Below are positions 1-11,396 of a stretch of 64,000 bases of DNA, piece by piece. Within the stretch, counting starts at the first letter, position 1. Each line of letters begins with the position of its first letter. The notes beneath the pieces were generated by a model. That model did no database searches, was not told the DNA's origin, and saw nothing but the letters and a program-made list of their open reading frames with translations. Source of the DNA: Cryptomeria japonica (Eukaryota; Streptophyta; Pinopsida; Cupressales; Cupressaceae); the NCBI RefSeq assembly GCF_030272615.1, contig NC_081414.1:334103427-334167426 (forward strand), given 5' to 3'. A program made the translations under genes and the position numbers.

Positions 1-1508
1 CAATCACTTAGATAAAACATCACCATCTTAGCCAAGGTTTTAACATTGCAAGCACCAATGCGTTTTTAGTGTTAACCTCCCTTGCTCGACTTGTGCATCC
101 AATTCTTGAGATCAACAAACTCACTAGTTACCAACCATCTAAACAAGCCATCTACTTAATGTGTACTAACAATAATGGTTATTAACGACCATCATATGAT
201 AAATAACATACACTTGAGCCAACTAACTCACTAGTTTACTAACCAACTATCTAGCGAATTGCTTAATGTCTACTAAGAATAACGATCATAAATGACCATC
301 ATAAGATAATTAACATACACTTGAGTCAGTTGATTCATTGGTTACAAAACTTCTAGGTTTAGCTGATCCAATTTGTTACATAACAGTCTCATGTCTATTG
401 ACATTAACGGTTTACAAGGACCTTCATGGGATTGTGACATAACCCTATAAGCCAACTGCTACAAATACCCTATCTCTAACAAGCTTCAATTGTCATCATG
501 GAATTAAACCTAATACAACATTGGTTCCCTTATTTAGCTAAATTAACACACCATAGTATGACTCAACAAAAAATACGGTTCTAATATATTTTTTGTCTTT
601 GTATATTCCCAAAAGTATGCATCTAATTGATGATAAGAATCCTTCTTCAGGTCTTGCAACCATGGAGACTGGTTATAATCTGATTATAATTGATGTGAAT
701 TGATTCCAAGATGAACCATATTTGGTTAAACTATGAGTTAAGAGTGGAAAACAAATAAACATAGAATACCTGCAATACTCGGCTATTATGCCCTCGTGGG
801 CTAGCAATCATATTCTATAGTGAATGCTCTTAGGTTTCTACCCAACCATACTATGCACAAGATATGAATGCAATATTCAATTTTCTTATGAATAAGGTAA
901 GACAGTGTATTTGATGAAAAGTAACAGAATATCATCATGATTTATATCTGTGAATATCAAAAGTTGAGAAAGTAGCAAGCTTACTGTACAAAGACAATGA
1001 TCACTATAAAGTTGTAGTCAAGTTCAAAGCATTGATTTGTGGGAACAAAGGGTTTCATATGGGGATAGAGCAGTCTCATGAAATATCATAACAGTCATAA
1101 TCATAATCTAAAGAGTAGTCAAATCTTCAAGATAGATTGGTGATAGTGGAGTCATTCATTAATTGTTTTGGACATTTCAAGCTATGTTTTCCTAATAGAT
1201 GGTCAAGTATAGAACAACAACACTCATAAAATATAGTCTAGAGAGATTGCAGTCTATAGTAAAGCCAGTAGGCAGTCATACCTAGTACCAAATAAAATGA
1301 CAGTAATCAAATCTACTGAGTGAAAAAGAGCAGGGTATAAGTTTCTAAAAGGTCTTTTCAAACCCTAACAACAAGTAACACATTATTGTTGCAACATTGT
1401 TAAAACTTGACAAGAACAACACCTTATAACCTCAAGAGCCATAGCAGTCATAGGGCAAACCATGTCAAATGTGCAACTCAATACAATAAATAATCTTAGT
1501 TTGTAGCC
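1..1508. other. AT-rich intergenic stretch, no gene seen
   Basis: I find no convincing coding region or RNA gene here. The only structure noticed is a short local duplication near 117-332, listed separately. Confidence 0.6.
117..332. repeat. Two-copy diverged tandem duplication, about 109 bp
   Basis: Two neighbouring segments share the order of blocks 'aactcactagtt..accaacca', 'cttaatgt.tactaa', 'taa.gaccatcata' and 'aacatacacttgag'. The copies start near 117 and 226. Divergence is clear, so the duplication is old. No function is suggested. Confidence 0.7.
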
Positions 1509-2171
1509 CTATAGCATCATAATGCAGTCCTTGACAAGCATCAAGTTCACCAACAACAATACAACGGAGAGAAGAGTTGCCTGCGAGCCTTTGCAAAGGG
1601 CCTCAGATGCCTTCTCAAGTAGAGGGACATCATGAAAAACATCAAGGTCATCTTCATCATCATGATCAGCTGTGCGAGTACTAAATGAGTCATGAATCAA
1701 TATATTTGTACCATCATCTTCAATTATGTTTTCTGGCTCATGATCGTCATCTCTCATGGGATCATTATCTTCAGCTTCAATATTCACACCTCCATGTTCA
1801 TCCACTTCGAAAACCATATTCTCAGGGTTATGTTGATCCATACCATGTGCTCCAGGGTGCTTGGCCTATATAAAATTGATAAACATAAATAAACGGTGAT
1901 CATGATCTTATCATCACGTGATTTATTATGTATTTAAATTGTCAAAACGATATAATGAAAAAATTACCAATGGATGATAACCATGTCCACCTTCAATGTG
2001 ACCATGCAACCTACAATGTTTCTTTGCTATTTTGATTAGAAGTCTTCTAGTCTTTAACCCCTTACAAATTTTGCACGGACAATAACATTTTCCATCACCT
2101 TTTCTTTTCAAATTAGACCACAATCTAGCAATTGTCTCTTTATTTTGTTGTTCGTTGATATTGTCTGACAT
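1509..2171 (-). pseudogene. CACTA (En/Spm) transposase N-terminal remnant
   Basis: Two minus-strand pieces read in order. The upstream piece (2171-1926) has the Cys/His pattern of the plant transposase-associated domain: CPCKIC, then a basic stretch, then H-x-x-HG and GYHP near its end. The downstream piece (1841-1509) begins with an acidic linker (MDQHNPENM) and runs into PLLEKASEALCKGSQATLLS, which matches the 'LY.GC..ftkLSaVv.Ly' block that precedes the TNP2 core in CACTA elements. The catalytic core is absent and the two parts are separated by about 80 bp of non-coding sequence. This is a fragment, not a working transposase. No CACTA ends were identified. Confidence 0.6.
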
Positions 2172-3436
2172 GGTCTTTCTTCACAGGCAAGAAAATAGAA
2201 ATTATCATAATTGAACAAAGCATCTTATTAAATTTAGATTTCTATTTTGCATATGGTACATCACACAACATGGAAAACAAGAAATAATCAATAAATAACA
2301 GGATTCATTGATCTAGTATTATCACAATCTGCACTTGGCCTTCAATATTTTCTCCTCCTAACACTGTTTATCCATTACCTATCAAGTACAAAACTCTAAA
2401 ACCTGTGGCTATTAAAATACATAAGAGAACATTGTAGCATCTTATAATCATCTGTTATAAAACCAAAGCACTTGGGAGTGATTCTTTTGTTTGTCACAGT
2501 CCAGGAAAACGGTGTCTACTGGAGCCTTGAATAACTGACTAGAAAGATTTTTAATTCCTTTTCTTTTTCCTTCTGATTTTTTCATTGTCACTTCCATCCT
2601 CTGAGTCAGATGCCCTTGCCCTTTTCTTTCTTCTTGTTTTTTCATACTCATTGTCATGCTTTGAATTATTTTTCTTTCTTGGTGACTCCTTACTGCTCTC
2701 ACTGTTAGTTTCACTCTCAAAATCTGAGTCTGATGTCAAAATCTGATGAACCTAATGAACTAGAAGAATCGTAATTAGAGGTAGATTCATTTGACTCAGG
2801 AATAGACTTTTGTTGCTGCATTACAAGCCTTGGAATATTCTTCAAATACTCACGTAAACTCTCAGTGATACCACCAAGACCAATAGAAGTAAAGAAATTG
2901 ATAGAAAACCATGAATTTTTGGGATTGTCCTTTGGAGAAATTGAATCAAAAGACTCTTGCATTGTTGGATCGTTCAACCTTTCATTAAGCAACAATATAC
3001 CAAGCTGCTTTGCCAGCTCCTGCAAGAGAATCTTTATAAAAATATGGGAAGAGGAAGTAGTATCTTCCTCTGTCAGACATATATAACCAAGACAATACCA
3101 TGGAAGAGCATCTGTGCCAAGTAAGTGAGCCAAAAACTTTGCAACATTAAGCAGTTTATTTGTCTCCAGTCTGTGTATCATAGAATACTATTGTACAAAA
3201 CACTTATCAAAAAATTCCTCATAAATTTTATTGATCATACAAAATCTTTGCCCAAGAAGAACATAATAACGAAGGTATGTTCTCTCTTGACCAGGTTCAA
3301 GCTTGATCTTTAGTAGCTTATGACCAACTTTCTCAAAATTAACACTTGACATGATTGTCAAATAAATTGAATGTCTTAAATTGACCAATTTTGTCTCTGT
3401 CTCATCCTGTATTCTTAGTGCTTCCTCACCTTCCTC

Positions 3437-3539
<103 letters not shown>

Positions 3540-3611
3540 CCACCTGAATCATTCTCCTCTTCTACTTCATCTGAAGAAGCATCTCCAAGGATATCTTTCT
3601 TTAGTTTTTCA

Positions 3612-4422
3612 CAGTGTTCCACGGGGATGCATCCCCTCCCTTTTTGGGCGTGTCCCCTGTCAGAAATATCTCAGGGACGCGACATCCCCCGCCGTCCCGC
3701 CACTGCCACCCAAGCATTGCTGGGATGTGGAGACATCTTCGCGTCTCCTAGGGAGACGTGGAGACGTTTCCTGGGAGACGTCTGGGCATCTCCTTGGGAA
3801 ACGTATGGGCGTCTCCCGCGTTCCCACGTCAAAGCTAACCAAAAAAAGCAATTTTTAAAAAACATGTGACTTTTGGGGGGGTTAAGGGGTAACCCTAATT
3901 GGACGTGGGCCAATAGAAAAATAACACTTGACGCCTTTAGAAAATAATAAAAGTATTTTTGGCCTCGTGGGGCACTGCCCCTCGACCTCGCCCTATTTCG
4001 TAAAAGGGAACGTGCAAGGGGTGCTGCCCCTTGACCCCAACTTGGGGGTGCTTCCCCCAAACCCCCGTTGAAAAATATAGGGGGAAACCGCGCTGATAGA
4101 AATAGGGAAGATTTAACCTCCGAGTCTGATTAGGCTCCATATAACAACACAATTAGCATTGAAGAAATCTTGGTATTTAGATTTAGTATTTCAAATTTGT
4201 TATAGTCTCATTTGAAATGTAATTCTTAATTTCTTATACTGTAATACTGTCATACATCTTTTCAAAACTAGTTTTTCAAGTACTATATGTATATGTATAA
4301 CTATATCAGCACCACCCCCCCCCGTCGCCGTCCCCCCGTCGTCCCCAAACTTAGGCCCTTGGTCCCCCATCTCGGAAATGCATCCCCCACGTCCCCCCAT
4401 CCCCAATGCCCGTGGAACACTG
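3612..4422. mobile_element. hAT-like non-autonomous element (811 bp) inside CWC22
   Basis: The two ends are inverted copies of CAGTGTTCCACGGG (14 of 14 bases). They are flanked by near-identical 8-bp sequences, gtttttca at 3604-3611 and gtttttta at 4423-4430, the target-duplication length expected for hAT. The left subterminal part is crowded with GGAGACG/CGTCTCC repeats (3735-3830), and the right with GTCCCCC repeats (4312-4408). The element is much more GC-rich than its surroundings. I see no transposase, so it must have depended on another element. It interrupts the CWC22 coding sequence just before LKKDILGD. Confidence 0.85.
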
Positions 4423-5477
4423 GTTTTTTATAGTTGCCTCATGCTCTAAGAAATCAGGGTCTGGCTTGAAAACATCCAAACTAGCTTCTTGATCAAGTTC
4501 ATCTTCTAGGAAAACTTCATGTGTTAACTGATCTAGACACACAGTTGGATGACCCTCGAACTTAGCTTTGTGAATTGCAAAAAGGCCTTCAATTAAAAAC
4601 TGTACTCATTTGTCAATTTCCCCCTCATGGAGAATACCTCTAAATCTTTCAAAAATCCCATAGAGACCTTTGGGTGAAAGGTCTTGCAACAAAGAACCAC
4701 ATTCTTTCACGAACCCAACAACAACCTCTACACTGTCATCAGTGGGGTTCTCTAGTAAAAGGGTGAGAAGTTCCAAGGCAATGATCTCATGTGCAACTTG
4801 TTGATTCACTAAATGAGCAATGAATTTGGCTGCTGCTATCAACATGTGCTTGTCATTGCATTTGTATGCCCTCTTAAGCTGCAAAATAATTCTTCGCAAA
4901 AGTAGATTGCCAACTTCAGGAAATTGTGTATTTACCACAACAACCAATGCATCAAAAACATCTATAAATCCAGGGGATGCCATTTGGGATTTCATACAAG
5001 ACCTACAAAATAGACCCCTCCCACAGATGAGATTCTCTGCAAACAACTCTGGAATGATGTTCTTGATGTTAGATGCATTTACCTTGTTTACTAACCCATT
5101 GATACTCTTCTGAAGGGCATCCCATGTCATGTGCTGGTATTCCACACTGCTCTTGTCTTCCACATCTTTCATCATTTGAGCCAACTTAAATGGGGGAATG
5201 TAAACACCCCCATTTCTTCCAACACCCTTCTCACCTCCTCTTACAGTACCTTCGCCATTCCCATTCTGAGATGGAGCAGACACAACACCAAAAGTTTTCA
5301 CTTCCACTACCTCTCTGTCCCTCTTGTTTCCAGAAGCCCCTTTACCACTTAATTCATTCTTATTTCTGTACATAAACCCATCAGGAAGCATGATTTTTTG
5401 GATATATGCTCACCCAAATATTTTACAGTTATTTTTCATCAAGATTCCCTCAGGAGCTAGCAGATCTTGCTTCCATA

Positions 5478-5590
5478 CTTTAATTCTATTTTCTCAAAGG
5501 ACAATCCTAAAAATCCATGCATTGCAAATAACTTTTTACACCTTTGTTGGTTGTGGTGGCGTCACAGAGAGTTTACATCAATAAATGAAG
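5478..5590 (+). pseudogene. CWC22: Second, inverted scrap of CWC22 MA3 domain
   Basis: The plus strand reads FNSIFSKDNPKN, then after a frameshift GCGGVTESLHQ. This matches FDSISPKDNPKN...GLGGITESLRE in the minus-strand CWC22 copy at 2860-2965. Base by base the two segments align over about 100 bp (for example 'aaaggacaatcc.aaaaat.catg' and 'cacagagagtttac'). It lies just upstream of the larger copy in the opposite orientation. No other part of the gene is recognisable on this strand. Confidence 0.75.
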
Positions 5591-5989
5591 AACATGCCAA
5601 TGCTTTTAATGCAATAGTAGAAGTCTATCTCTTATTCAATATCTCTAGTGAAACCCCCATGATCTTTTGTTGGAGTAGAATTTGTTATATTCTAGAAATG
5701 GTCTTGTCCTTTGTTGATGGGATATTCATCTACCTCAAGAAATATCTGTTCTTTTCTCCAACAAGAAGTGGAACTAAATGAAGATCTAGCACCATGAAAT
5801 GAATCCTCAAAAGGATTACTATAGTTAGTTTTGGTAGATAATGATCTGGGTAAAATACTAATGTGGCTTTAGGAAACATTATGTACTATCTTAGCATACT
5901 CTAACAACTTTGGTGCGACATACTACATCCAATTAAGTCTCCATCGGTATCTCTATTGTGTTTATGGATTGGGATTCAATTTACTCTTT

Positions 5990-6172
5990 TTATACACAGA
6001 TTTTACTTTCAACTGAGGAGGTTTGTATGTACTTGTCTTTCAATTGTCTCCCTATTTCAAGAATTTCTTCTATCAACAAATCATTTGTTGTAAGTTTTAC
6101 AAGTGGAAGCTTGAACATGCCTTCCATGCTAGCCTTGTTGATATGTTCAACACCATCTTGTGCAACAAATAT
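5990..6172 (-). pseudogene. Unidentified short coding-like remnant
   Basis: A 60-codon open stretch on the minus strand reads like protein (MEGMFKLPLVKLTTNDLLIE, then EILEIGRQLKDKY) and is bounded by stops on both sides. I do not recognise it. It may be a scrap of a transposon ORF. The overlapping plus-strand frame has lower protein-like quality. Confidence 0.25.
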
Positions 6173-6189
6173 TTAGAACTCCACTATTT

Positions 6190-6890
6190 CATTGAAGAGT
6201 GAGTAGTAGGGACAATCTAGCACACTTACAGAGGTTTTGCAAGAGAGATAAATAGACCTAAATATTATGGCTTAATAATGATCAATAGGTAAACAGATAA
6301 GAAACTCTCAATATCAAAATGACTTTCTCAATTGTCTTTACTAGAAATGGATAGATCTGCTAATAATGGCTTTATGACTCTATGTCAACTTTAGACTCAA
6401 TCCAAGAAGAGCTAGAACTAATATGCGATTTCTAGATTTATGATCTCTATAATATAACAATCCCATAATTATGTTTCCACACATCTATACCACAACACAA
6501 ACATCATGCTAGTGTTCAGCCATAGCAATTGGTATTCTAATTATAGAATGTTAAATATGCACATAACTATGAATGAAGATTAAGAAAAACTAAGAAAGAT
6601 GCTTATTGCAAACATAAATGACTAATGGAAAAGAATTGAATTCATTGTAGCTAGTTTTGAATATCAAATTCACTTATTTGTGTGCATTTAGTAACTCATG
6701 TACTTGTGGCCAACCATTTATCTCTTTCATAAATTAAACACTTATTAATAATATCAAATGGCTGAGTAATTATGTTTTAGTTGAAATTGAAAATAAAATA
6801 TTTTATTTCAGGACAACTCACACTATTCCCTATCATATTTTAGACTCTCAGTTTTGTTAATAGTGGTTTGATGTCTTTGGAGCTGATCAT
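6190..6890. other. AT-rich spacer, nothing recognised
   Basis: No coding region, repeat array or RNA gene stands out before the PPR pseudogene. Confidence 0.5.
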
Positions 6891-7720
6891 TGCATTTCTT
6901 TAGTTACGTTTGCTAGCGTACTCCCAACCTGTGCCAAAATGGGAGCTTTGGAACAGGGTATGGACATCCATCAAAGCATAAAAGATAGAGGAATTTTTTC
7001 AGATGTAGTTGCAACTACTCTGTTAGCATGTATGCAAAATGTGGAAGCATAGACAAGGCACTAGGACCGTTTGATGGATTGCCTCAAAGAAATGTGGTTT
7101 CCTAGACTGCAATGATTGCCGGATATGCACAAAATGGATTTGTTGAGAAGGCTTTAGAAACTTTCAAGCAAATGCAATCGGCAGGTGTAAAGCCAAATTC
7201 CACGACCATTGCTACTATCCTCCCTTCCTGTGCCAAAATGGGAGATTTGGAATAGGGTATGGACATTCATCGAAGCATAAATGATAGAGGAATTTTGTCA
7301 GATGTTGTAGTTGCAACTGCCCTGGTAGACATGTATGCAAAATGTGGAAGCATAGACAAGGCACATGAACTGTTTGATAGAATGCCTGAAAGAAGTGTTG
7401 TCTCATGGACTGCAACGATTGTTGGATATGCATAAAATGTATTTGTCAAAAAGGCTTTAGACACTTTCAAGCAAATTAAATTGGAAGGCATAAAGCCAAA
7501 TTCCACAACCTTTGCCAGCATCCTCCCTGCCTATGCAAAAATGAGAGCTTTGGAAAAGGGTATGGACATCCATCAAAGCATAACAGATAGAGGAATTTTG
7601 TTAGGTGTTGTACTTGCAAATGCCCTGCTTGACATGAATGCAAAATGTGGAAAGATGGACAAGGCTCGTGAATTGTTTGATACGATGCTGCAAAGAGATG
7701 TGATCTCATGTGAACAATCA
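6890..7720 (+). pseudogene. Pentatricopeptide repeat (PLS-class) pseudogene
   Basis: Three successive copies of a roughly 300-bp (about 100-aa) unit start near 6900, 7205 and 7505. Each reads TFASVLP.CAKMGALE.G, MDIHQSI.DRGI, DMYAKCGSIDKA.ELFD, MP.R.VVSWTA.I.GYAQN. This P-L-S triplet is typical of plant RNA-editing PPR proteins of mitochondria and chloroplasts. It is dead: a frameshift near 7030, TAG for Trp near 7103, TAG for Gln near 7253, TAA near 7434, and loss of homology after DVIS near 7712. There is no start region, no E/DYW tail and no full gene length, so it is an internal fragment. Confidence 0.85.
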
Positions 7721-7809
7721 GCACGCGCGTATACAAGAGGAAGGGATTGCTGCTACAAAATTGAACGCTCACTCCTCAATCACAGTTCTATGGTTTTACG
7801 AGATTAAAC

Positions 7810-8639
7810 TAGGGCAATTAACCACCACATGTATATTTTTTGTAACATGATATTAAAAACTAGGGCAATTTGAATCTACCTCCTGCGCGGGATTGCAAGC
7901 AATGCCACAAATGCCTTCAACGCGGGCTTGATGTTCTTGGGGGTTGAAGTCACTACAGATGCCTACGCGGGATTACAATGCACAAATGAATTCCCCTCTT
8001 CTTTTTTTTAAGTAATGGTCATTGTCATCAAAATTATGACAAACTCGAGCACTTTTTTGAAAAAAAAGAAAATTCTCATTGTTAATGCCTTCTTCGTCGA
8101 AACAAAATGGGAAATTTCCGTCGGAATTATGACGAATGCGGGCATCTTAAAAAAAAAAAAATCAAATTTGGCCACAATATACCTTCTCCATCGGAAACCT
8201 CACTCGGAAATCTAGTCCAAATGTAGTAGTGATCCTTGTTGGGAGATCATTTTTATTCTCATTGGGCAACTTTATTAACTGAATGAGAATCAAAAGAACT
8301 CTTTTAATTAGGGTCCCAAGCCACCAAAATGTAAAACCAAAGTCTTCCTCTATCATGTGTTTGATTCTCATCTAAATATGTGATCACCACTTTGAAAATA
8401 ACATATCACACATACAATTGTTTACAAATTTTATGACACTCATGTATTTAACAATGTCTACAACCCCTGTATCACACTTCTTTTTAGAATCATGCACAAA
8501 GCATTGTACACTATTGTTCACTCCATCATCAAATGGTGTTTGCATGCCATATCCATTAGGTAACACATACACACACAATATGTAACACCTTCCATACATA
8601 ATCAAATAATCATTCAATCAACCTAAAAATAGAGAAAAC
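7810..8639. other. Non-coding stretch with decayed repeats
   Basis: Two similar pieces 'aaaattatgacaaactcgagca' (near 8030) and 'gaattatgacgaatgcgggca' (near 8123) are each followed by an A-rich run, a small diverged repeat. On the minus strand weakly coding-like text continues the remnant described next, but with many stops. Nothing is identified. Confidence 0.35.
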
Positions 8640-9922
8640 CTAGAATCCATCAAGTAGATATGATTATTTGGTTCCACTTTACCATAAGTTTGCATGGAAA
8701 GGCATGAGAAACTCAAAAGAATCATAATGAAAACCTAACAAATCACTATTAGGTGCAGGGAGAGAAATACAATTGTGAGTGTTATTCATTCCACCATTCA
8801 ATTCCTTCTCATACGAAGTTGAAGCTTTTGGTTCTAGTTTACAGATATCATTCTTAGTAAGAGAAAATATCAACTCATGATAAACCTAAGGGACACTTTC
8901 TATATCACACACACCATACTCACAAACACTTGCACCATATTCAACAACATCATAGTCAACCCCACAAGAAGATTAATCTTCACAGAGTGACATTGAGTAA
9001 GATATAACCTCCCGATCACCATACTCACTCATTTCACAAACTGGTGCAGTGCATATACCTTTAGGAAGTTTAGTTGTTTCTTTATATAGAAGATTTACAA
9101 ATTCATTAAACCCCCCTTCAAATGCATTATGGAAAAATACCACCTGATATATATCTACTTCTTTATCAAATAGTGGATTAGAGACTTCACTAAAATTATC
9201 TTCAACATTGACCTCTCTATCATCCTTACTATAAAAAGAAAATTTAGAGTCAGTATCATCATTTGCAAACTTAGAATAATCATCATTATTACTAGCTTCA
9301 TGAGATGAACAATCCTAGATGTATTCCATATAGGTAGGGCCCTCACTAATTCAATGGAACTAATGTGACTATCATGGCCATGTTCAATTTCAATGTTCTC
9401 AACTATGCATATCCGATTAGGAGTACCTTGATGATAAGAAAACTGAGAGATGCACTCCAATCTATTGTATTGAATGATGCTTGTAATGGGATAATATATA
9501 TACAACCACTTGGAACATTAGTTTCAGGTATACATAATTCATGAGGTTGATTGTATGAATCATTCTAGGGAAATACATGAGGTGTAGGCATAGGCTAAAA
9601 TATGTTCACTTCATTAGAATACATTATGCAACTTGGCTCAACTTTAACCTTATGAGAAATATAACCAAATTTGCAAGGAGGTACATAATCAAAGATTCTA
9701 ACTAGAGTATCAGGCTGGTAACCCCTTGAAACAACATTTACAACCTCCAAACTATGTTTTTCAACTACATAGGTTTCCTTGTGACACCTTAAAACTTTAG
9801 ATTTGAAACTCCTAATCATTCCAAACCTTGCAACTTTTTCTATGTTCATGGAAATCTCTAGTGCTTGTTGCAAGTTCATTGGTTCCTCCATTCTCAGTGT
9901 ATAGCTTGTAGTCACATAAATT
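8640..9922 (-). pseudogene. Unidentified minus-strand coding remnant cut by the gypsy LTR
   Basis: From about 9915 down to 8679 the minus strand can be read as one protein-like stretch with only three stops and about two frame changes (RMEEPMNLQQALEISMNIEK, later GTPNRICIVENIEIEHGHDS, NPLFDKEVDIYQVVFFHNAF, LEPKASTSYEKELNG). It is rich in Asp, Glu, Asn and Ser and has no domain that I can name. It may be the spacer region of a retrotransposon polyprotein. Its upstream end stops at the proposed LTR start (9923), as expected if the gypsy element inserted into it. Confidence 0.4.
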
Positions 9923-10156
9923 TGTCCACTTAATTAAATGAATATTTACTATTTATTTGATTATTTAACCATCAATAATCAATTAATTTTATCCTCAATC
10001 TCTTCTCCTATTAATTAAATAAATTATTGAATTTGTTTAAATTAATTCATTAAGCCACACTTTAAATCAATTTAATGAATAAAATATATTTATTTAATTT
10101 AACCCCATTTCTTCCTTTAAATAAATAAATAAATATTTATTTAAATCCCTAAACTA

Positions 10157-10177
10157 CCCCCCCGCCCCCCCCCCCCC
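10157..10177. repeat. Poly-C tract
   Basis: Twenty C with a single G, a mononucleotide run inside the proposed LTR. Confidence 0.95.
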
Positions 10178-10902
10178 ACTTACATTCTCCTACAAATGCA
10201 AGTTGCACTATTTTGGTTGAAATAAAGTAATTTTATTTTAATTAAAATCCTATTTTCTGTCACCCATCAAACCCACTAGACTCTTCTAACCCATTCTACA
10301 CTCTTCTAACCCATTCTAGATTCTTATAAAGCATTCCTAATTAGCCTAATCACCCTCCCTAATTATTGTCCATTCCTAAGTAACTTGGAGTCACTTCTCA
10401 AAGCCTCAAAGTCTTTGAAACACATTAAAAGCTTTATGTCTTTAACAACTTAACCCCTAAAGTCTTCCAAACCATTAATGGTTCTTACATAACCATTTAT
10501 GGCTCTTACATGGCCATTAATGGTTAAAATCAACTCACCCACATGGTTAGAGACTTTCCCTCTAACTCAACCCTCATTTAACTCATGGGTCTCTTCAAGC
10601 ATTCATTGCTTTGACCATGGTTATCCCCACTAACTCTTGCAGAAGAGTTTGTCCATTGGGTAAAGGCATTATTCACTGGATAAAAGCTTTATTCATTCAA
10701 CTCAAGCCTAAACCTTACCTCCTAAGGTAGCCTTCAAGTCATTTCAAGCATTTAATGCTTCTTCCCTCTCCTCTCAAGCCATCTCATGTTGACATTTGTC
10801 ATCCTGGGATTGGGTTGAAAGGCCTCACATGGATCACAAACCCATCAATCTTGACCCTTGTTGAGATTACTCAATCTCAACCATCCATTGCCTTGTTTTT
10901 CC

Positions 10903-10910
10903 TATAAATA
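10903..10910 (+). promoter_or_regulatory. TATA box of the gypsy LTR
   Basis: TATAAATA preceded by a C/T-rich stretch (CCTTGTTTTTCC), about 470 bp before the LTR end. This fits a U3 promoter, with transcription expected to start about 30 bp downstream. Confidence 0.6.
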
Positions 10911-11378
10911 GAGCCCATTCCTTCTTAATCCAGATCTAGAAATCTTGTATACATCAAACTTATATCAATTTTAAGAGAGCATTTAGGATCACTTTTCATT
11001 GTTACTTTGGTTAAAATTAACATAGATTAATTAGGCTTTCTCATATTTAGCTTGTTGCATTTGCATAATTAGTCATTTTCATAATCTTGAATCTCCATAA
11101 GACATCCATAATAGTGCAAAAAGATGAGGGCTACACTCATGTGGAACTTGGAGAGGAGAGGAACAAGGGAGGAGCAACTATGAGCATGCTAGAGAGCATT
11201 TGGGAGGGTTTAGTGTCTTTGCTCCATTTTTTTGTGCTTTCTATAATCTGTTTGATATCTCTCTTGATATGCATGCTTAGGATTGTAGTTTCTTTCATCT
11301 TTCATTTTTTATTGATACTAACAACACCAACGTTTTGAATCTTATGTGTTTCTAACATCCTTTTTGCAGCGCATCATT

Positions 11379-11396
11379 TGGTGAACTCGACATAAA
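11379..11396 (+). other. Primer-binding-like site of the gypsy element
   Basis: TGGTGAACTCGACATAAA directly follows the LTR end (CA, then TT). The same position in the intact element at 24627 has TGGTGAACCCGACGTGAA. Starting with TGG (complement of tRNA CCA) two bases after the LTR is typical of a minus-strand primer site. I do not name the tRNA. Confidence 0.7.

Larger units (their letters stand above)
9923..11376 (+). repeat. Probable 5' LTR of the Tat-like gypsy element
   Basis: The right end is set by a CA dinucleotide just before the primer-binding-like site at 11379. The LTR contains a good TATA box (10903-10910) and, downstream, ordinary plant 5'-UTR-like sequence. The left end is placed at TGTCCACTTAATT (9923) because the neighbouring minus-strand remnant stops there. 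This edge is a guess. No matching 3' LTR is in the window, so LTR identity cannot be checked. A C-rich tract (10157-10177) lies inside. Confidence 0.5.
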
